Assembly (NCBI GenBank): GCA_963839815.1
Contig: CAWIWF010000001.1
Span: 186,001-250,000 of the forward strand
Length of the DNA: 64,000 nucleotides
Direction: 5' to 3'
From: JACVRM01 sp963839815
GTDB lineage: Bacteria > Actinomycetota > Thermoleophilia > Gaiellales > Gaiellaceae
Shown here one piece after another: positions 31,364 to 39,911 of the stretch. The position numbers were made by a program, and so were the translations under genes. The notes beneath the pieces are model-generated. The model made no database searches. It was given only the letters and a program-made list of their open reading frames with translations, and was not told where the DNA came from. Within the stretch, counting starts at the first letter, position 1, and each line of letters opens with the position of its first letter.

Positions 31364-33468
31364 GCGCTCACCGCCCCACGAACGGTCTCGAAGCGGCGCA
31401 GCCGCAGGCTGTTGCCGACGACGAACAGGCTGGACGCCGCCATCGCCCCCGCCGCGATCATCGGGCTGAGCAGGCCGGCCATCGCCAGCGGGATGGCGGC
31501 CACGTTGTAGGCGAACGCCCAGAAGAGGTTCGCCTTGATCGTCCCGAGCGTCCGGCGGGCGAGGCGAATCGCGTCCACCGCCGCGCGCAGGTCGCCGGAG
31601 ACGAGCGTCAGGTCCGACGCCTCGATCGCGACGTCGGTGCCGGTCCCGATCGCCAGGCCGAGATCGGCCTGCGCGAGCGCCGGCGCGTCGTTGACGCCGT
31701 CGCCGACCATCGCCACGACCTCCCCCTCGTGCTGGAGGCGCTCGATCTCGCGCGTCTTGCCCTCGGGGAGCACCTCGGCGAGCACGCGCTCGATGCCAAC
31801 CTCGCTCGCGACCGCCTGCGCCGTCGAAGCGGCGTCGCCGGTGAGCAGGATGGGCTGGAGGCCGAGCGCGCGAAGCTCTGCGACCGCCTCGGCGCTCGTC
31901 GGCTTCACCGTGTCGCGAACGACAAGGTGAGCCCGCGCGACCCCGTCCCAGGCGACCGTGATCGCCCCGTTCTCCCGGCCGACCTCGACCGCGCGCCCTT
32001 CCACGACCCCGGTGACGCCCACGCCGGGACGGTTCCGGAAGCTCTCGACCGGCGGCAGCTCACCGAGCTCTGCGCGGGCGGCCTGCGTGATCGCCTTGCC
32101 GATGGGATGCTCGGAGCCCGACTCGACGGCGCCCGCCAGCCGGAGCGCCTGGTGCCGGGATGCGCCGTTCAACGGCTCGACCCCGACCAGCTCCATGCGG
32201 CCCTGAGTGACCGTGCCGGTCTTGTCGAGCACCACGGTGGTGATCCGGCGGGTCTGCTCCAGCACCTCCGGCCCCTTGATAAGGACGCCGAGCTGTGCGC
32301 CGCGGCCCGTGCCGACCATCAGCGCCGTCGGCGTGGCCAGGCCGAGCGCGCACGGACAGGCGATGATCAGCACCGCCACGGCTGCGGTGAAGGCGTCTGC
32401 CGCAGTCCCGCCGAGCAGCAGCCACGCGGCCAGGGTCGCGAGCGAGAGCCCGACCACGACGGGGACGAAGACGGCCGAGACCCGGTCGGCGAGCCGCTGC
32501 ACCGGCGCCTTGCCGCTCTGGGCGGCGGCGACGAGGCGGGCGATCTGCGCGAGCGCAGTGTCGGCGCCGACGCGGGTGGCGCGGATGACGAGCCGGCCGT
32601 ACGTGTTGACCGTCGCGCCTGCGACGTGGATCCCCGGCTCGACCTCGACCGGGACGGCCTCCCCCGTGAGCAGCGACTGGTCGATCGCCGACTGCCCCTC
32701 CTCGACGACGCCATCGGTGGCGAGCTTCTCGCCGGGTCGCACGATGAAGCGGTCGCCGACGCGCACCTCCGCGACGGGCACGGTCAGCTCCTGGCCGTCT
32801 CGGAGCACGGTCGCCTCCTTGGCGCCCAGCTCGAGCAGCCCGGTGATCGCATCGGCCGAGCGTCGCCGGGCGCGCGCCTCCAGGTAGCGGCCGAGCAGGA
32901 TCAGCGTGGTGATGACCGCGGCGACCTCGAAGTACGACTCGGCCTCGACTCCCGCGATCAGCACGACGGCCGACCAGCTCCAGGCGGCGAGCGTGCCGAT
33001 CGAGATCAGCGTGTCCATCGTGGCCGAGCCGTGCCGGGCAGCATTGAGCGCCGCGGTGTGGAACCCCGCGCCGGCGACGAAGACGACCGGTGTGGCGAGC
33101 ACGAGCGCGAGCCACTCCCAGCCGCCGAAGCGAAGCGGCGGCACCATGGCCAGGGCCGCAACCGGGAGCGTGAGCACGACGGCGAGCAGCAGCCGGGGGC
33201 CTGGCCCTGCCGTGCGCCCGCGGTCGCCTGTCTCGTCGCCGGCGGGCCGCGCGTCGTAGCCGGCAGCCCGCACGGCGGCCAGGAGGTCGTCGAGCGTGAC
33301 CGTCTCGGCAGCGCGGACGGCAGCCTGCTCGGTCGCGAAGTTGACGCTCGCCTCGACGCCGTCGAGGCGGTTCAGCTTGCGCTCGATGCGCGAGGCGCAG
33401 GCAGCGCAGGTCATGCCCTCGAGGTCGAGGAGCACGTCCTCGGAGCGCGGCGGCGACTCGACCGCCAC
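31360..33468 (-). CDS. copA: Copper-exporting P-type ATPase
   Basis: 702 residues. One N-terminal heavy-metal domain (GMTCAACASRIERKL), then the P1B ATPase core: the metal-binding membrane motif ACPCALGLATPTA, phosphorylation site DKTGTVTQG, SEHPIG, and GDGVNDAPALAQAD. The Cys-Pro-Cys motif marks Cu(I)/Ag(I) export. GTG 33468 starts one base after the copZ stop; an upstream extension in the same frame reads over copZ and is not real. Cytoplasmic membrane. Confidence 0.96.
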   Translation of the reverse strand: MAVESPPRSEDVLLDLEGMTCAACASRIERKLNRLDGVEASVNFATEQAAVRAAETVTLDDLLAAVRAAGYDARPAGDETGDRGRTAGPGPRLLLAVVLTLPVAALAMVPPLRFGGWEWLALVLATPVVFVAGAGFHTAALNAARHGSATMDTLISIGTLAAWSWSAVVLIAGVEAESYFEVAAVITTLILLGRYLEARARRRSADAITGLLELGAKEATVLRDGQELTVPVAEVRVGDRFIVRPGEKLATDGVVEEGQSAIDQSLLTGEAVPVEVEPGIHVAGATVNTYGRLVIRATRVGADTALAQIARLVAAAQSGKAPVQRLADRVSAVFVPVVVGLSLATLAAWLLLGGTAADAFTAAVAVLIIACPCALGLATPTALMVGTGRGAQLGVLIKGPEVLEQTRRITTVVLDKTGTVTQGRMELVGVEPLNGASRHQALRLAGAVESGSEHPIGKAITQAARAELGELPPVESFRNRPGVGVTGVVEGRAVEVGRENGAITVAWDGVARAHLVVRDTVKPTSAEAVAELRALGLQPILLTGDAASTAQAVASEVGIERVLAEVLPEGKTREIERLQHEGEVVAMVGDGVNDAPALAQADLGLAIGTGTDVAIEASDLTLVSGDLRAAVDAIRLARRTLGTIKANLFWAFAYNVAAIPLAMAGLLSPMIAAGAMAASSLFVVGNSLRLRRFETVRGAVSA

Positions 33469-33469
33469 G

Positions 33470-33676
33470 TCAGGCCGCCTCGTAGCCGGCTTCCTCGATC
33501 GCGGCGCGCAGCGCGGTGTCGTCGAGCGCCTCGCCCGAGACGACGACGCGCTTCGTGTCGAGATCGACCGCGACGGCGGAGACGCCCGCCACCGCGCCGA
33601 CCTCATCCCGGACCGCCCGCTCGCAGTGCGCGCAGGACATGCCGGGGACGGTGTAGGTGAGCTCAGTGGTCGACAT
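33470..33676 (-). CDS. copZ: CopZ-like copper chaperone
   Basis: 68 residues, a single heavy-metal-associated domain with VPGMSCAHCERAV and the usual beta-alpha-beta plan (AVDLDTKRVVVSG, AIEEAGYEA). It carries Cu(I) to CopA. ATG 33676 is the first codon of the csoR-regulated operon; a candidate CsoR site overlaps it. Confidence 0.93.
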   Translation of the reverse strand: MSTTELTYTVPGMSCAHCERAVRDEVGAVAGVSAVAVDLDTKRVVVSGEALDDTALRAAIEEAGYEAA

Positions 33677-33691
33677 ACCCCCCAATGGTAT
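33675..33691. promoter_or_regulatory. Candidate CsoR operator at the copZ start
   Basis: ATACC-CCCCAAT-GGTAT, five-base perfect arms with a seven-base C-rich centre, covering the copZ start. CsoR-type operators are C/G-rich dyads with TAC.../...GTA ends, and this one lies where repression would act directly on a leaderless or short-leader copZ transcript. Confidence 0.6.
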
Positions 33692-34143
33692 CAGGGGATG
33701 AGCGAGCCGAGCGCGCCCACCCCCTGCACCAGGAGCTCCAGCGGAGCCCGCCGCGCGACGCTGCGCATGACCGTCGCCTCGAAGCCGCTCAGCCGGTCCT
33801 GGTCCTCGGCCTCGTCGATCGCCGCGACCAGACCGTCGCGGATCGCCGCCTCCGCTTCCTCGCCGCTCCAACGGGTCCCGCTTCGGGTCGCCGGATCGAG
33901 GGAGAGCAGCAGCCGCTCGCGGCTCGTGCCGAGCTCGCAGGCGGCCCGGTCGAGCCCGGCCAAAACGACGCCCTGGATCTTTGCGTCGAACCCGTCGCCG
34001 CGGAAGGCGGCCCTGCGCTCGCACGGGTCGTGGAGGTTCAGCTCGCCGCGGCCGAGGCCGCCGCCGGCGAGCGCCACGGCCAGCACGGCGACGGCGGCCG
34101 CGCCGAGCAGGCCCAGCGAGACCAGAGCCGCGCCGCGCGTCAC
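33691..34143 (-). CDS. Membrane-anchored small protein paired with an MFS transporter
   Basis: 150 residues. N-terminal TM helix (LVSLGLLGAAAVAVLAVALA) then an outside domain with two cysteines (DPCERR, RAACELG) and a long helical part. The ATG overlaps the MFS stop by four bases, so the two are coupled. No family known. It may act with the transporter, whose own C-terminal extracellular part is unusually long. Confidence 0.7.
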   Translation of the reverse strand: MTRGAALVSLGLLGAAAVAVLAVALAGGGLGRGELNLHDPCERRAAFRGDGFDAKIQGVVLAGLDRAACELGTSRERLLLSLDPATRSGTRWSGEEAEAAIRDGLVAAIDEAEDQDRLSGFEATVMRSVARRAPLELLVQGVGALGSLIP

Positions 34144-35516
34144 GACCTCGCCCTCCTGCGCACCGTCAGCGCGCCGGCGGCTGCGAGCACGGCAAACGCG
34201 GCCGTCAGCGCAAACGACGAGCGGAAGCCCCGCGTGAGCACCGCCTCGACTCGGTCGACCAGCCGGTCTCGGGTCGCCCGGATCTCCCGGTCGTCGAGCC
34301 CCTGGTTCTCGAACGGGGCGGATAGGTCGGGAACCTCCCCGTCGGGCGTGCGCTCGAACTCGGTGTAGAGGGCGAGCGCGATCGGCACCTTGTCGCGCAG
34401 CGGCAGCGGTGCATCGAGCACGACCTCCGCTCCGGCGAGCGTCGCCCGGTCGGTCGCGTCCTCGAGGCCACCCGCGAGGAGCGGGGCCACCGCCACCAAT
34501 CCGATCACGAGGCCGAGGTGGCGGACGGCGACCGAGAAGACACCGTCGCGCGCGGTGTCACCTTCGACCGCAAGTGAGGCGCGCGTCAGCGGCGGCAGCG
34601 CCAGCCCGAGGCCGGCGCCGGCGACGGCCAGTGCGGGCACGAGATAGAGCAGGCTGCTCGTCGGCGGCACTGCCAGCGCGGCAAGCCCGGCGGCGAGCAA
34701 GCCGGCTCCTCCGGCCACGGCCGTCGCTGGGGCGAGCCCACGGGTGACCGGCCGCACGGCGAGCGCCGCCAGCGGCAGGGCGCTTACGACGAGCGCCCCG
34801 GCGAGCGGGCCGTAGCCGAGAACGATCACGACGAGGAGCACGGCGAGGAACAGCGCTCCCACGAGCGCAGCGAAGGCGAGCGCCAGTGCGGCGGCAGCGC
34901 CGACGGCGAGCCGGGGCGCAGCGACTGCCGCGGGCCGGCGGCCCCGGAGCCGAGGGTGCGCGAGAGCGACCAGCGCTGCGACGGCAACGGGCACCTGGGC
35001 GACGAAGATCGCCCGCCAGCTGAAGAGCTCTGTGAGAACACCGCCGAGCGCGGGCCCCGCCGCGACCCCCGCCGTGCCCGCTGCCGCCCACAGGGCCACG
35101 CCCCGCTCGCGCGAGCCGCCGATCCCGACCAGGAGCGGCAGTGATGCTCCGAGGACGAGCGCCGCCCCCACGCCCTGGACGCCCCTGGCGGCGATCAGGC
35201 TGCCGAGCCCGGGTGCGAGCGCGCACGCCACCGACGCGGCGCCGAAGACGGCGAGACCGACGGCCGCGAGCGGCCCGACCCGCAGCCGTCCGACAACCGC
35301 GAGCAGCAGGAGTGCGACCGCTGTGAAGACGGCGTTGTAGGCCGTCACCACCCAGGACACGCCGACAACGCTGGCATCGAACTGGCCGTAGAGATCCGGG
35401 AGGGCGAGCACGACGATGGACGAGTCGGCGAACGCGACCGCGACGAGGAGGGCGAGCGCCCCTTCGACGAGTCGCGGAGCACGTCCGCGGCGGCCACCCG
35501 GTGTCAGGGCTTCCAT
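34140..35516 (-). CDS. MFS exporter (drug-resistance type)
   Basis: 458 residues, about 12-14 TM helices. ADSSIVVLALPDLYGQ and VSWVVTAYNAVFTAV resemble the first helices of DHA-type exporters, with RGVQGVGAALVLGASLPLL and GPALGGVL as typical motifs. Between the last two helices lies a charged loop (EFERTPDGEVPDLSAPFENQ) of about 80 residues, longer than normal. ATG 35516 has GATCCT six bases upstream. Coupled to the membrane-anchored protein. Confidence 0.85.
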   Translation of the reverse strand: MEALTPGGRRGRAPRLVEGALALLVAVAFADSSIVVLALPDLYGQFDASVVGVSWVVTAYNAVFTAVALLLLAVVGRLRVGPLAAVGLAVFGAASVACALAPGLGSLIAARGVQGVGAALVLGASLPLLVGIGGSRERGVALWAAAGTAGVAAGPALGGVLTELFSWRAIFVAQVPVAVAALVALAHPRLRGRRPAAVAAPRLAVGAAAALALAFAALVGALFLAVLLVVIVLGYGPLAGALVVSALPLAALAVRPVTRGLAPATAVAGGAGLLAAGLAALAVPPTSSLLYLVPALAVAGAGLGLALPPLTRASLAVEGDTARDGVFSVAVRHLGLVIGLVAVAPLLAGGLEDATDRATLAGAEVVLDAPLPLRDKVPIALALYTEFERTPDGEVPDLSAPFENQGLDDREIRATRDRLVDRVEAVLTRGFRSSFALTAAFAVLAAAGALTVRRRARS

Positions 35517-35628
35517 GGTCACAGGATCGCAAGCCGCCACCGGCTCGGGTTCGTGACGAGGGTCGCCGCGGGGCCCCCTGGGAGGGAGCCCGGCGCGCTG
35601 GAGGGCGGCGGGAGCGCCGCGGCGATCG

Positions 35629-35952
35629 TCAGGCGGCGCTGGGCGCCGCGCTCAGAACGGGGGAGGCCAATCGGTCGGCGGCCGACGTCACGAGTGCGAA
35701 GCCGGGCTCGTCGCGAATCACCTGGTCGCCGCGGTGCGGGCGCGCATGCCCCGGCGCGACGACGAACCGGTCAGTGCTGCGCCGGACGGTCTCGAACGTG
35801 CGAGCGGGGATCCGGACGCGTTCGGCGCAGTCCGGGGTGCGACACTCGCAGAAGAGCTCGTACACGGGGAGCTCGAGGGCGAGGTCGACGCTCACGTCGG
35901 CGATGCGCTCGTTGACCTCGCGGAAGAGCAGGCGTCGACGCTGGCCGTTCAT
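35629..35952 (-). CDS. Small protein with Cys-x-Cys...Cys motif (zinc-ribbon-like)
   Basis: 107 residues. LFREVNERIADVSVDLA, then LFCECRTPDCAERVRIPART (three cysteines, C-x-C-x4-C) and FVVAPGHARP. This pattern is common in unnamed actinobacterial proteins, often beside regulators; the cysteines may bind zinc. Divergent from the TetR gene, with the TetR operator in the 91-base gap, so it is probably repressed by it. Confidence 0.75.
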   Translation of the reverse strand: MNGQRRRLLFREVNERIADVSVDLALELPVYELFCECRTPDCAERVRIPARTFETVRRSTDRFVVAPGHARPHRGDQVIRDEPGFALVTSAADRLASPVLSAAPSAA

Positions 35953-35996
35953 CCTGCGTGAGGTCCGTGGAGCACGAGGAGCCGTTTGTATCACAA

Positions 35997-36012
35997 GACA
36001 GACCTGTCTGTC
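35997..36012. promoter_or_regulatory. TetR-type operator GACAGAC-CT-GTCTGTC
   Basis: Perfect seven-base arms around two bases. This A-C-A-G-A-C/G-T-C-T-G-T form is common for TetR/AcrR-type repressors and lies in the gap between the Cys-motif gene (-) and the TetR gene (+). Confidence 0.75.
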
Positions 36013-36043
36013 ACCAGCCGGAGCGTACGCTATCCTCCATTCG

Positions 36044-36625
36044 ATGCTCTCGGTGCAATCAGCTGCGCCGCCGGCCCGACAGCGCATCCTCGACACCGCG
36101 TACGAGCTCTTCTCCCGCCGCGGCATCCGCGCAGTCGGCGTCAACGAGGTCGTCGAGCGCGCAGGAGTCGCCAAGGCGACGCTGTACCGGCACTTCCCGA
36201 CCAAGGAGGCGCTCGTCCTGGCGTTCCTGCGCCAGCGCGAGGAGCGGTGGACACGCGACCGGGTCGAGGCGGAGGCCCGCACCCGCGGGCGGACTGCCGA
36301 TGAGCGGCTGCTTGCCATCTTCGACGTCTTCCACGACTGGTTCCAGGAGGAGGCGTTCGACGGCTGCTCGTTCATCAACGTCCTGCTCGAGCTCGGCACG
36401 CAGGACAACACCGCCGGCCCCGCGAGCGTCGTCCACCTCGAGAACATCCGCGACATCATCCGCTCGTTCGCCGAGGAGGCAGGGCTCCGCGATGTGGACG
36501 ACTTCGCACGCTCCTGGCACATCCTCATGAAGGGCTCGATCATCTCCGCCGCCGAGGGCGACCTGCAGGCGGCGCGTCGAGCCCGCGAGATGGGCCGGCT
36601 CGTGCTCGACAGCTACCGCAGGTAG
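36044..36625 (+). CDS. TetR/AcrR family transcriptional regulator
   Basis: 193 residues. N-terminal HTH: RQRILDTAYELFSRRGIRAV, then GVNEVVERAGVAKATLYRHF, and a helical ligand domain. The start ATG is seven bases after TATCCT (36031-36036). Likely autoregulated through the palindrome at 35997. Ligand unknown; neighbours give no firm clue. Confidence 0.92.
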   Translation: MLSVQSAAPPARQRILDTAYELFSRRGIRAVGVNEVVERAGVAKATLYRHFPTKEALVLAFLRQREERWTRDRVEAEARTRGRTADERLLAIFDVFHDWFQEEAFDGCSFINVLLELGTQDNTAGPASVVHLENIRDIIRSFAEEAGLRDVDDFARSWHILMKGSIISAAEGDLQAARRAREMGRLVLDSYRR

Positions 36626-36649
36626 ACCGCTACAGCGCCCGCTGCGGCG

Positions 36650-37258
36650 CTAGTGGTTGCGGAAGTCGACCACGAGGCGCGGTGGGTCCTGCAGCGTCAG
36701 GACGCGAAAGTCGACGGGCGCCGACAGCCCCACCCCCCACGTCAGCACTGCCTCGAAGTCGCCCGACCGCACGACGTCGGTGATCACCGACGTGCCCTTC
36801 TCAGCCCCCCTGAAGCGGCGAGGGCCCGTGTACACGAGATCGCCCTCGCCGGTGGTCAGATCGAAACCCGACGCCGGCTCCATGCGCACGACCACGAGCG
36901 ACGACCCCTCGAGCTCGACGATCGCGCCCGACCCGTCTTCGGTCAGCGGGGGTTCCTGGTACTCGACCCGGTAGCCCGGCAGGTGATCGCGGAACTCGAA
37001 CACGACCCGGTCGAAGCCTTCGTGGCGGGCGACCTCCACGCGCTCGAGCAGCGCGGTGGCGTCGCGCTCGGGCTCGCCGCTGACGGGGTCGAGACCGGCG
37101 TCGTCGAGCGGGTCGATCCCGTCGGTCCCGTCCGTCGTCGTCGCATGGGTCTCGGTCGGCGCGGCCACGGTGCCGCCGTTCCCGTCGTCGTCGTCCGAGC
37201 CGCCGCAGCCCGCGACGACGAGCGCTACGAGCAGGAGTGTGAGAGCCAGAGCGCGGAT
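36650..37258 (-). CDS. AMIN-like domain lipoprotein, ATC start suspected
   Basis: 202 residues. Signal ALALTLLLVALVVAGC with lipobox cysteine, an acidic/Thr linker, then a domain (HEGFDRVVFEFRDHLPGYRV to DPPRLVVDFRNH) that resembles AMIN-like domains of surface-anchored proteins. No ATG/GTG/TTG is in frame before the signal peptide. ATC 37258 gives a perfect signal peptide and lies seven bases after TAGCCT (37266-37271). It is 10 bases after the PAP2 stop. Confidence 0.78.
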   Translation of the reverse strand: MRALALTLLLVALVVAGCGGSDDDDGNGGTVAAPTETHATTTDGTDGIDPLDDAGLDPVSGEPERDATALLERVEVARHEGFDRVVFEFRDHLPGYRVEYQEPPLTEDGSGAIVELEGSSLVVVRMEPASGFDLTTGEGDLVYTGPRRFRGAEKGTSVITDVVRSGDFEAVLTWGVGLSAPVDFRVLTLQDPPRLVVDFRNH

Positions 37259-37268
37259 GCGGCAGAGG

Positions 37269-37964
37269 CTACTGGGAGCGTCCGACGGCCCGCGAGTCCA
37301 GCAGCCGAACGGCGCCGGCGAGGAGCAGCAGCAGCGCGAGCCCCGCGCTGTAGCCCGCGAGCACGTCCGAGAGGTAGTGCACGCCGAGGTAGAGACGGCT
37401 GGCGCCGACGACCACCACGAGCACGGTCGTGGCGGCCAGCCACCCGAGGCGCGCGCGCGACCCTCCGAGCTCGCGGACGACGACCGCGGCGACCGCGCCG
37501 TAGACGACGAGCGCCCCGAGCGCGTGGCCGCTCGGGAACGAGAACGACGACGCCGACGCCAGCGGCTCCTCCCACTGGGGGCGCTCACGCGCGAACGCGA
37601 GCTTGAGACCCCACGTGAGGAGTTGCGCGCCGCCCAGGGCCGCGAGCAGGAAGGCAGCATCTCCGCGAGCCCGCCGGGCGAGGCTGACCGCGGCGCCGGC
37701 GGAGGTCACGAGCACCAGCGCGGCGACCGAGCCGAGATGCGTCGTCGCCCGGAAAAACGCCGTGAGCGGCTCCGCCGCATGGGCGTGAAGGGTGGCTGCC
37801 ACGTCGGCGTCGAGGACGACGAGTCCGCCGCGAGCCCTGTACGCCTCGGCGAGGATCGCGAAGGCGACAACCGAGAGCGCGAACGCCGCCGCCGGCCCGA
37901 TTCCGACCGGTGCGACGTCCGCGGCTCGTGCCCGTGCCGCTCGCTCGGGCGCAACGAGCGTCAA
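37269..37964 (-). CDS. PAP2-family membrane phosphatase
   Basis: 231 residues, about six TM helices. Motifs: KLAFARERPQ, FSFPSGHALGA, and ASRLYLGVHYLSDVLAGYSAG. TTG start overlapping the stop of the PepSY-like gene (TTGA), with GAGGAGG in front. Lipid phosphate or undecaprenyl diphosphate phosphatase; substrate unknown. Confidence 0.9.
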   Translation of the reverse strand: MTLVAPERAARARAADVAPVGIGPAAAFALSVVAFAILAEAYRARGGLVVLDADVAATLHAHAAEPLTAFFRATTHLGSVAALVLVTSAGAAVSLARRARGDAAFLLAALGGAQLLTWGLKLAFARERPQWEEPLASASSFSFPSGHALGALVVYGAVAAVVVRELGGSRARLGWLAATTVLVVVVGASRLYLGVHYLSDVLAGYSAGLALLLLLAGAVRLLDSRAVGRSQ

Positions 37965-38272
37965 TCGTCCTCCTCGCCCGCCGTGTCCTCGTCGTCCTCC
38001 TGCCCGATGACCCTGAAGGTGTCGTCGAGACTGACCTCGACCTGTGAGCCGTCCGCGAGGCGAACCTCGACGCCATACGCAGCGCCGTCGTCGCCCGTCT
38101 CGCTGTCCACGACCGTGCCGCCGCCCGTGTGCTGCAGCGCGGCCTCGGTTGCCCGCTCGAGGGTGGTGCCGGTCAACGGCTCGTCGCTGTCGCCGCCACC
38201 GGCGCCGATCGCGACTCCGGCTGCAACCAGCACCAGCACGACGGAGACGATGAGTGCGAATCTGCGAGTCAT
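37961..38272 (-). CDS. PepSY-like exported protein
   Basis: 103 residues. N-terminal signal/anchor (FALIVSVVLVLVAAGVAIGA), then one PepSY-like domain (LERATEAALQHTGGGTVVDS to VEVRLADGSQVEVSLDDTFR) and an acidic C-terminus. PepSY domains inhibit proteases or bind them at the cell surface. First gene of a three-gene run with PAP2 and the AMIN-like lipoprotein. Confidence 0.8.
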   Translation of the reverse strand: MTRRFALIVSVVLVLVAAGVAIGAGGGDSDEPLTGTTLERATEAALQHTGGGTVVDSETGDDGAAYGVEVRLADGSQVEVSLDDTFRVIGQEDDEDTAGEEDD

Positions 38273-38356
38273 GTCGGTACCTCCGTTTCTCTCGTGCCGC
38301 CCACGCTAGGCGGCCGACATGAGATCCCCGTGAGAGGCATCGCGCATCGTTCGGCC

Positions 38357-39301
38357 ATGGAGGAGGCCGCGCTGGGCGCGCGCGGGCTCGGCCTGGGTCT
38401 CGCGGCCGTCGGCCGTCCCGCCTACATCAACCTCGGCCACGGCGCCGACCTCGCCGGAGAGACGAGCGTCGAGGCACTGCGGCGCCGCGCCCACGACGTC
38501 CTCGACGCCGCCTACGCCGGCGGGATCCGGTACGTCGACGCGGCCCGCTCGTACGGGCTGGCGGAGGAGTTCCTCGCCGGCTGGCTCGCGGAGCGGGGTA
38601 TCGCGCCCGGGGAAATCGAGGTCGGCTCCAAATGGGGTTACACCTACACGGGCGGCTGGCGCCTCGACGCCGACGAGCACGAGGTCAAGGACCTCTCGGT
38701 CGGCACGCTCCGCCGGCAGGTCGAGGAGACGCGGGAGCACCTTGGCCCGCACCTGCGGCTGCTGCAGATCCACTCGGCGACCGTCGAGAGCGGCGTGCTC
38801 GAGGACTCGGCCGTGCTCCATGAGCTCGCGCAGCTCCGTGCGACCGGCGTGCGTGTGGGGCTGACAGTGACCGGCCCGGGGCAGCGGGCCACGATCGAGC
38901 AGGCGCTCGCGACCGGCGAGTTCGACACGGTGCAGGCGACCTGGAACCTGCTCGAGCGCTCCGCCGAGAGCGCCCTCGCTGCTGCCCATAGGGCCGGGCT
39001 GGTGGTCATCGTCAAGGAGGCGGTGGCGAACGGACGGCTGGCGGTGCGCGACGGTGTCGAGGCGGTGGCGGCCGCCGCACGCGAGCGGGAGACGACGGCG
39101 GACGCGCTCGCCCTGGCCGCGGCACTCGCGCGACCATGGGCCGGCATCGTGCTGAGCGGCGCCTCGTCCGTATCGATGCTGCGGAGCAACCTGACCGCAC
39201 GCGAGGTGGCGTGGGACGACGAGCTCGAGCAGGAGCTGGCGGGTCTCGCGGAAGACGCAGACTCGTACTGGTCGGCGCGCTCGCGCCTCGCCTGGACCTG
39301 A
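38357..39301 (+). CDS. Aldo/keto reductase
   Basis: 314 residues. IRYVDAARSYGLAEEFLAGW (the D and Y of the active site), SKWGYTYTGG (lysine), LLQIHSATVESG (histidine), and a C-terminal NADPH-loop IVLSGASSVSMLRSNL. It reduces carbonyl groups with NADPH; substrate unknown. ATG 38357; other upstream codons in frame are in non-coding sequence. Confidence 0.87.
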   Translation: MEEAALGARGLGLGLAAVGRPAYINLGHGADLAGETSVEALRRRAHDVLDAAYAGGIRYVDAARSYGLAEEFLAGWLAERGIAPGEIEVGSKWGYTYTGGWRLDADEHEVKDLSVGTLRRQVEETREHLGPHLRLLQIHSATVESGVLEDSAVLHELAQLRATGVRVGLTVTGPGQRATIEQALATGEFDTVQATWNLLERSAESALAAAHRAGLVVIVKEAVANGRLAVRDGVEAVAAAARERETTADALALAAALARPWAGIVLSGASSVSMLRSNLTAREVAWDDELEQELAGLAEDADSYWSARSRLAWT

Positions 39302-39377
39302 GCCTCGCGCAGGTCGCGGACGCGGGTCTCCTACACGGCAGGGTGAGCGGAGTGCCGGTGTCCGCTAGAACTGCCAC

Positions 39378-39911
39378 GTGCGCCCACAGGTCGTCTACTA
39401 CGCAGCGCTCGCGCTCGACGGCCGCATCGCGGGGCCCGGAGACGACCTCTCGTTCCTGCGGATGCTCGAGGGCGGCATGGAGGGCTACGACGAGTTCTAC
39501 GCCGGCGTCGACTCGGTCTTCATGGCGGCAGGGACGTGGCGGTTCCTGGTCGCGCACGGCTCCTGGGCGTACGCCGACCGGCCCGCGTGGGTGGTGACGC
39601 ACAGGCCGGAGCTCGAGCCACTGGAGGGCGCCGAGAGCGTGGAGCGCTTCTCGGGTGACGTTGCCGACCTGCTCGAGGAGATGGGCGACCGCGGCCTGAA
39701 GCGCGCCTGGGTGGTCGGCGGCGGCGACCTGGCCGGCCAGCTGCTCGCGGCCGACGCCCTCGACGAGCTGATCCTCACCGTCGCTCCGACGCTGGTCGGG
39801 CAGGGGCCGGCGCTGGCTGACGGCGTCTTTCCGCTGCGGCAGTTTCGGCTCGTCGAGTCGTCGCGGGTCGGCCCCGACGGCGTCCGGCTGCGCTACGAGC
39901 GTGCCCGCTAG
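39378..39911 (+). CDS. RibD/dihydrofolate-reductase-fold protein
   Basis: 177 residues. VVYYAALALDGRIAGPGDDL at the start and AWVVGGGDLAGQLLAADALDELILTV (GGG, D-E-L) are typical of the RibD C-terminal reductase family. Usually an NADPH-dependent reductase of unknown substrate. GTG start, six bases after TAGAAC (39366-39371). Ends convergently with the nucleotidyltransferase gene, sharing CTAG. Confidence 0.87.
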   Translation: MRPQVVYYAALALDGRIAGPGDDLSFLRMLEGGMEGYDEFYAGVDSVFMAAGTWRFLVAHGSWAYADRPAWVVTHRPELEPLEGAESVERFSGDVADLLEEMGDRGLKRAWVVGGGDLAGQLLAADALDELILTVAPTLVGQGPALADGVFPLRQFRLVESSRVGPDGVRLRYERAR

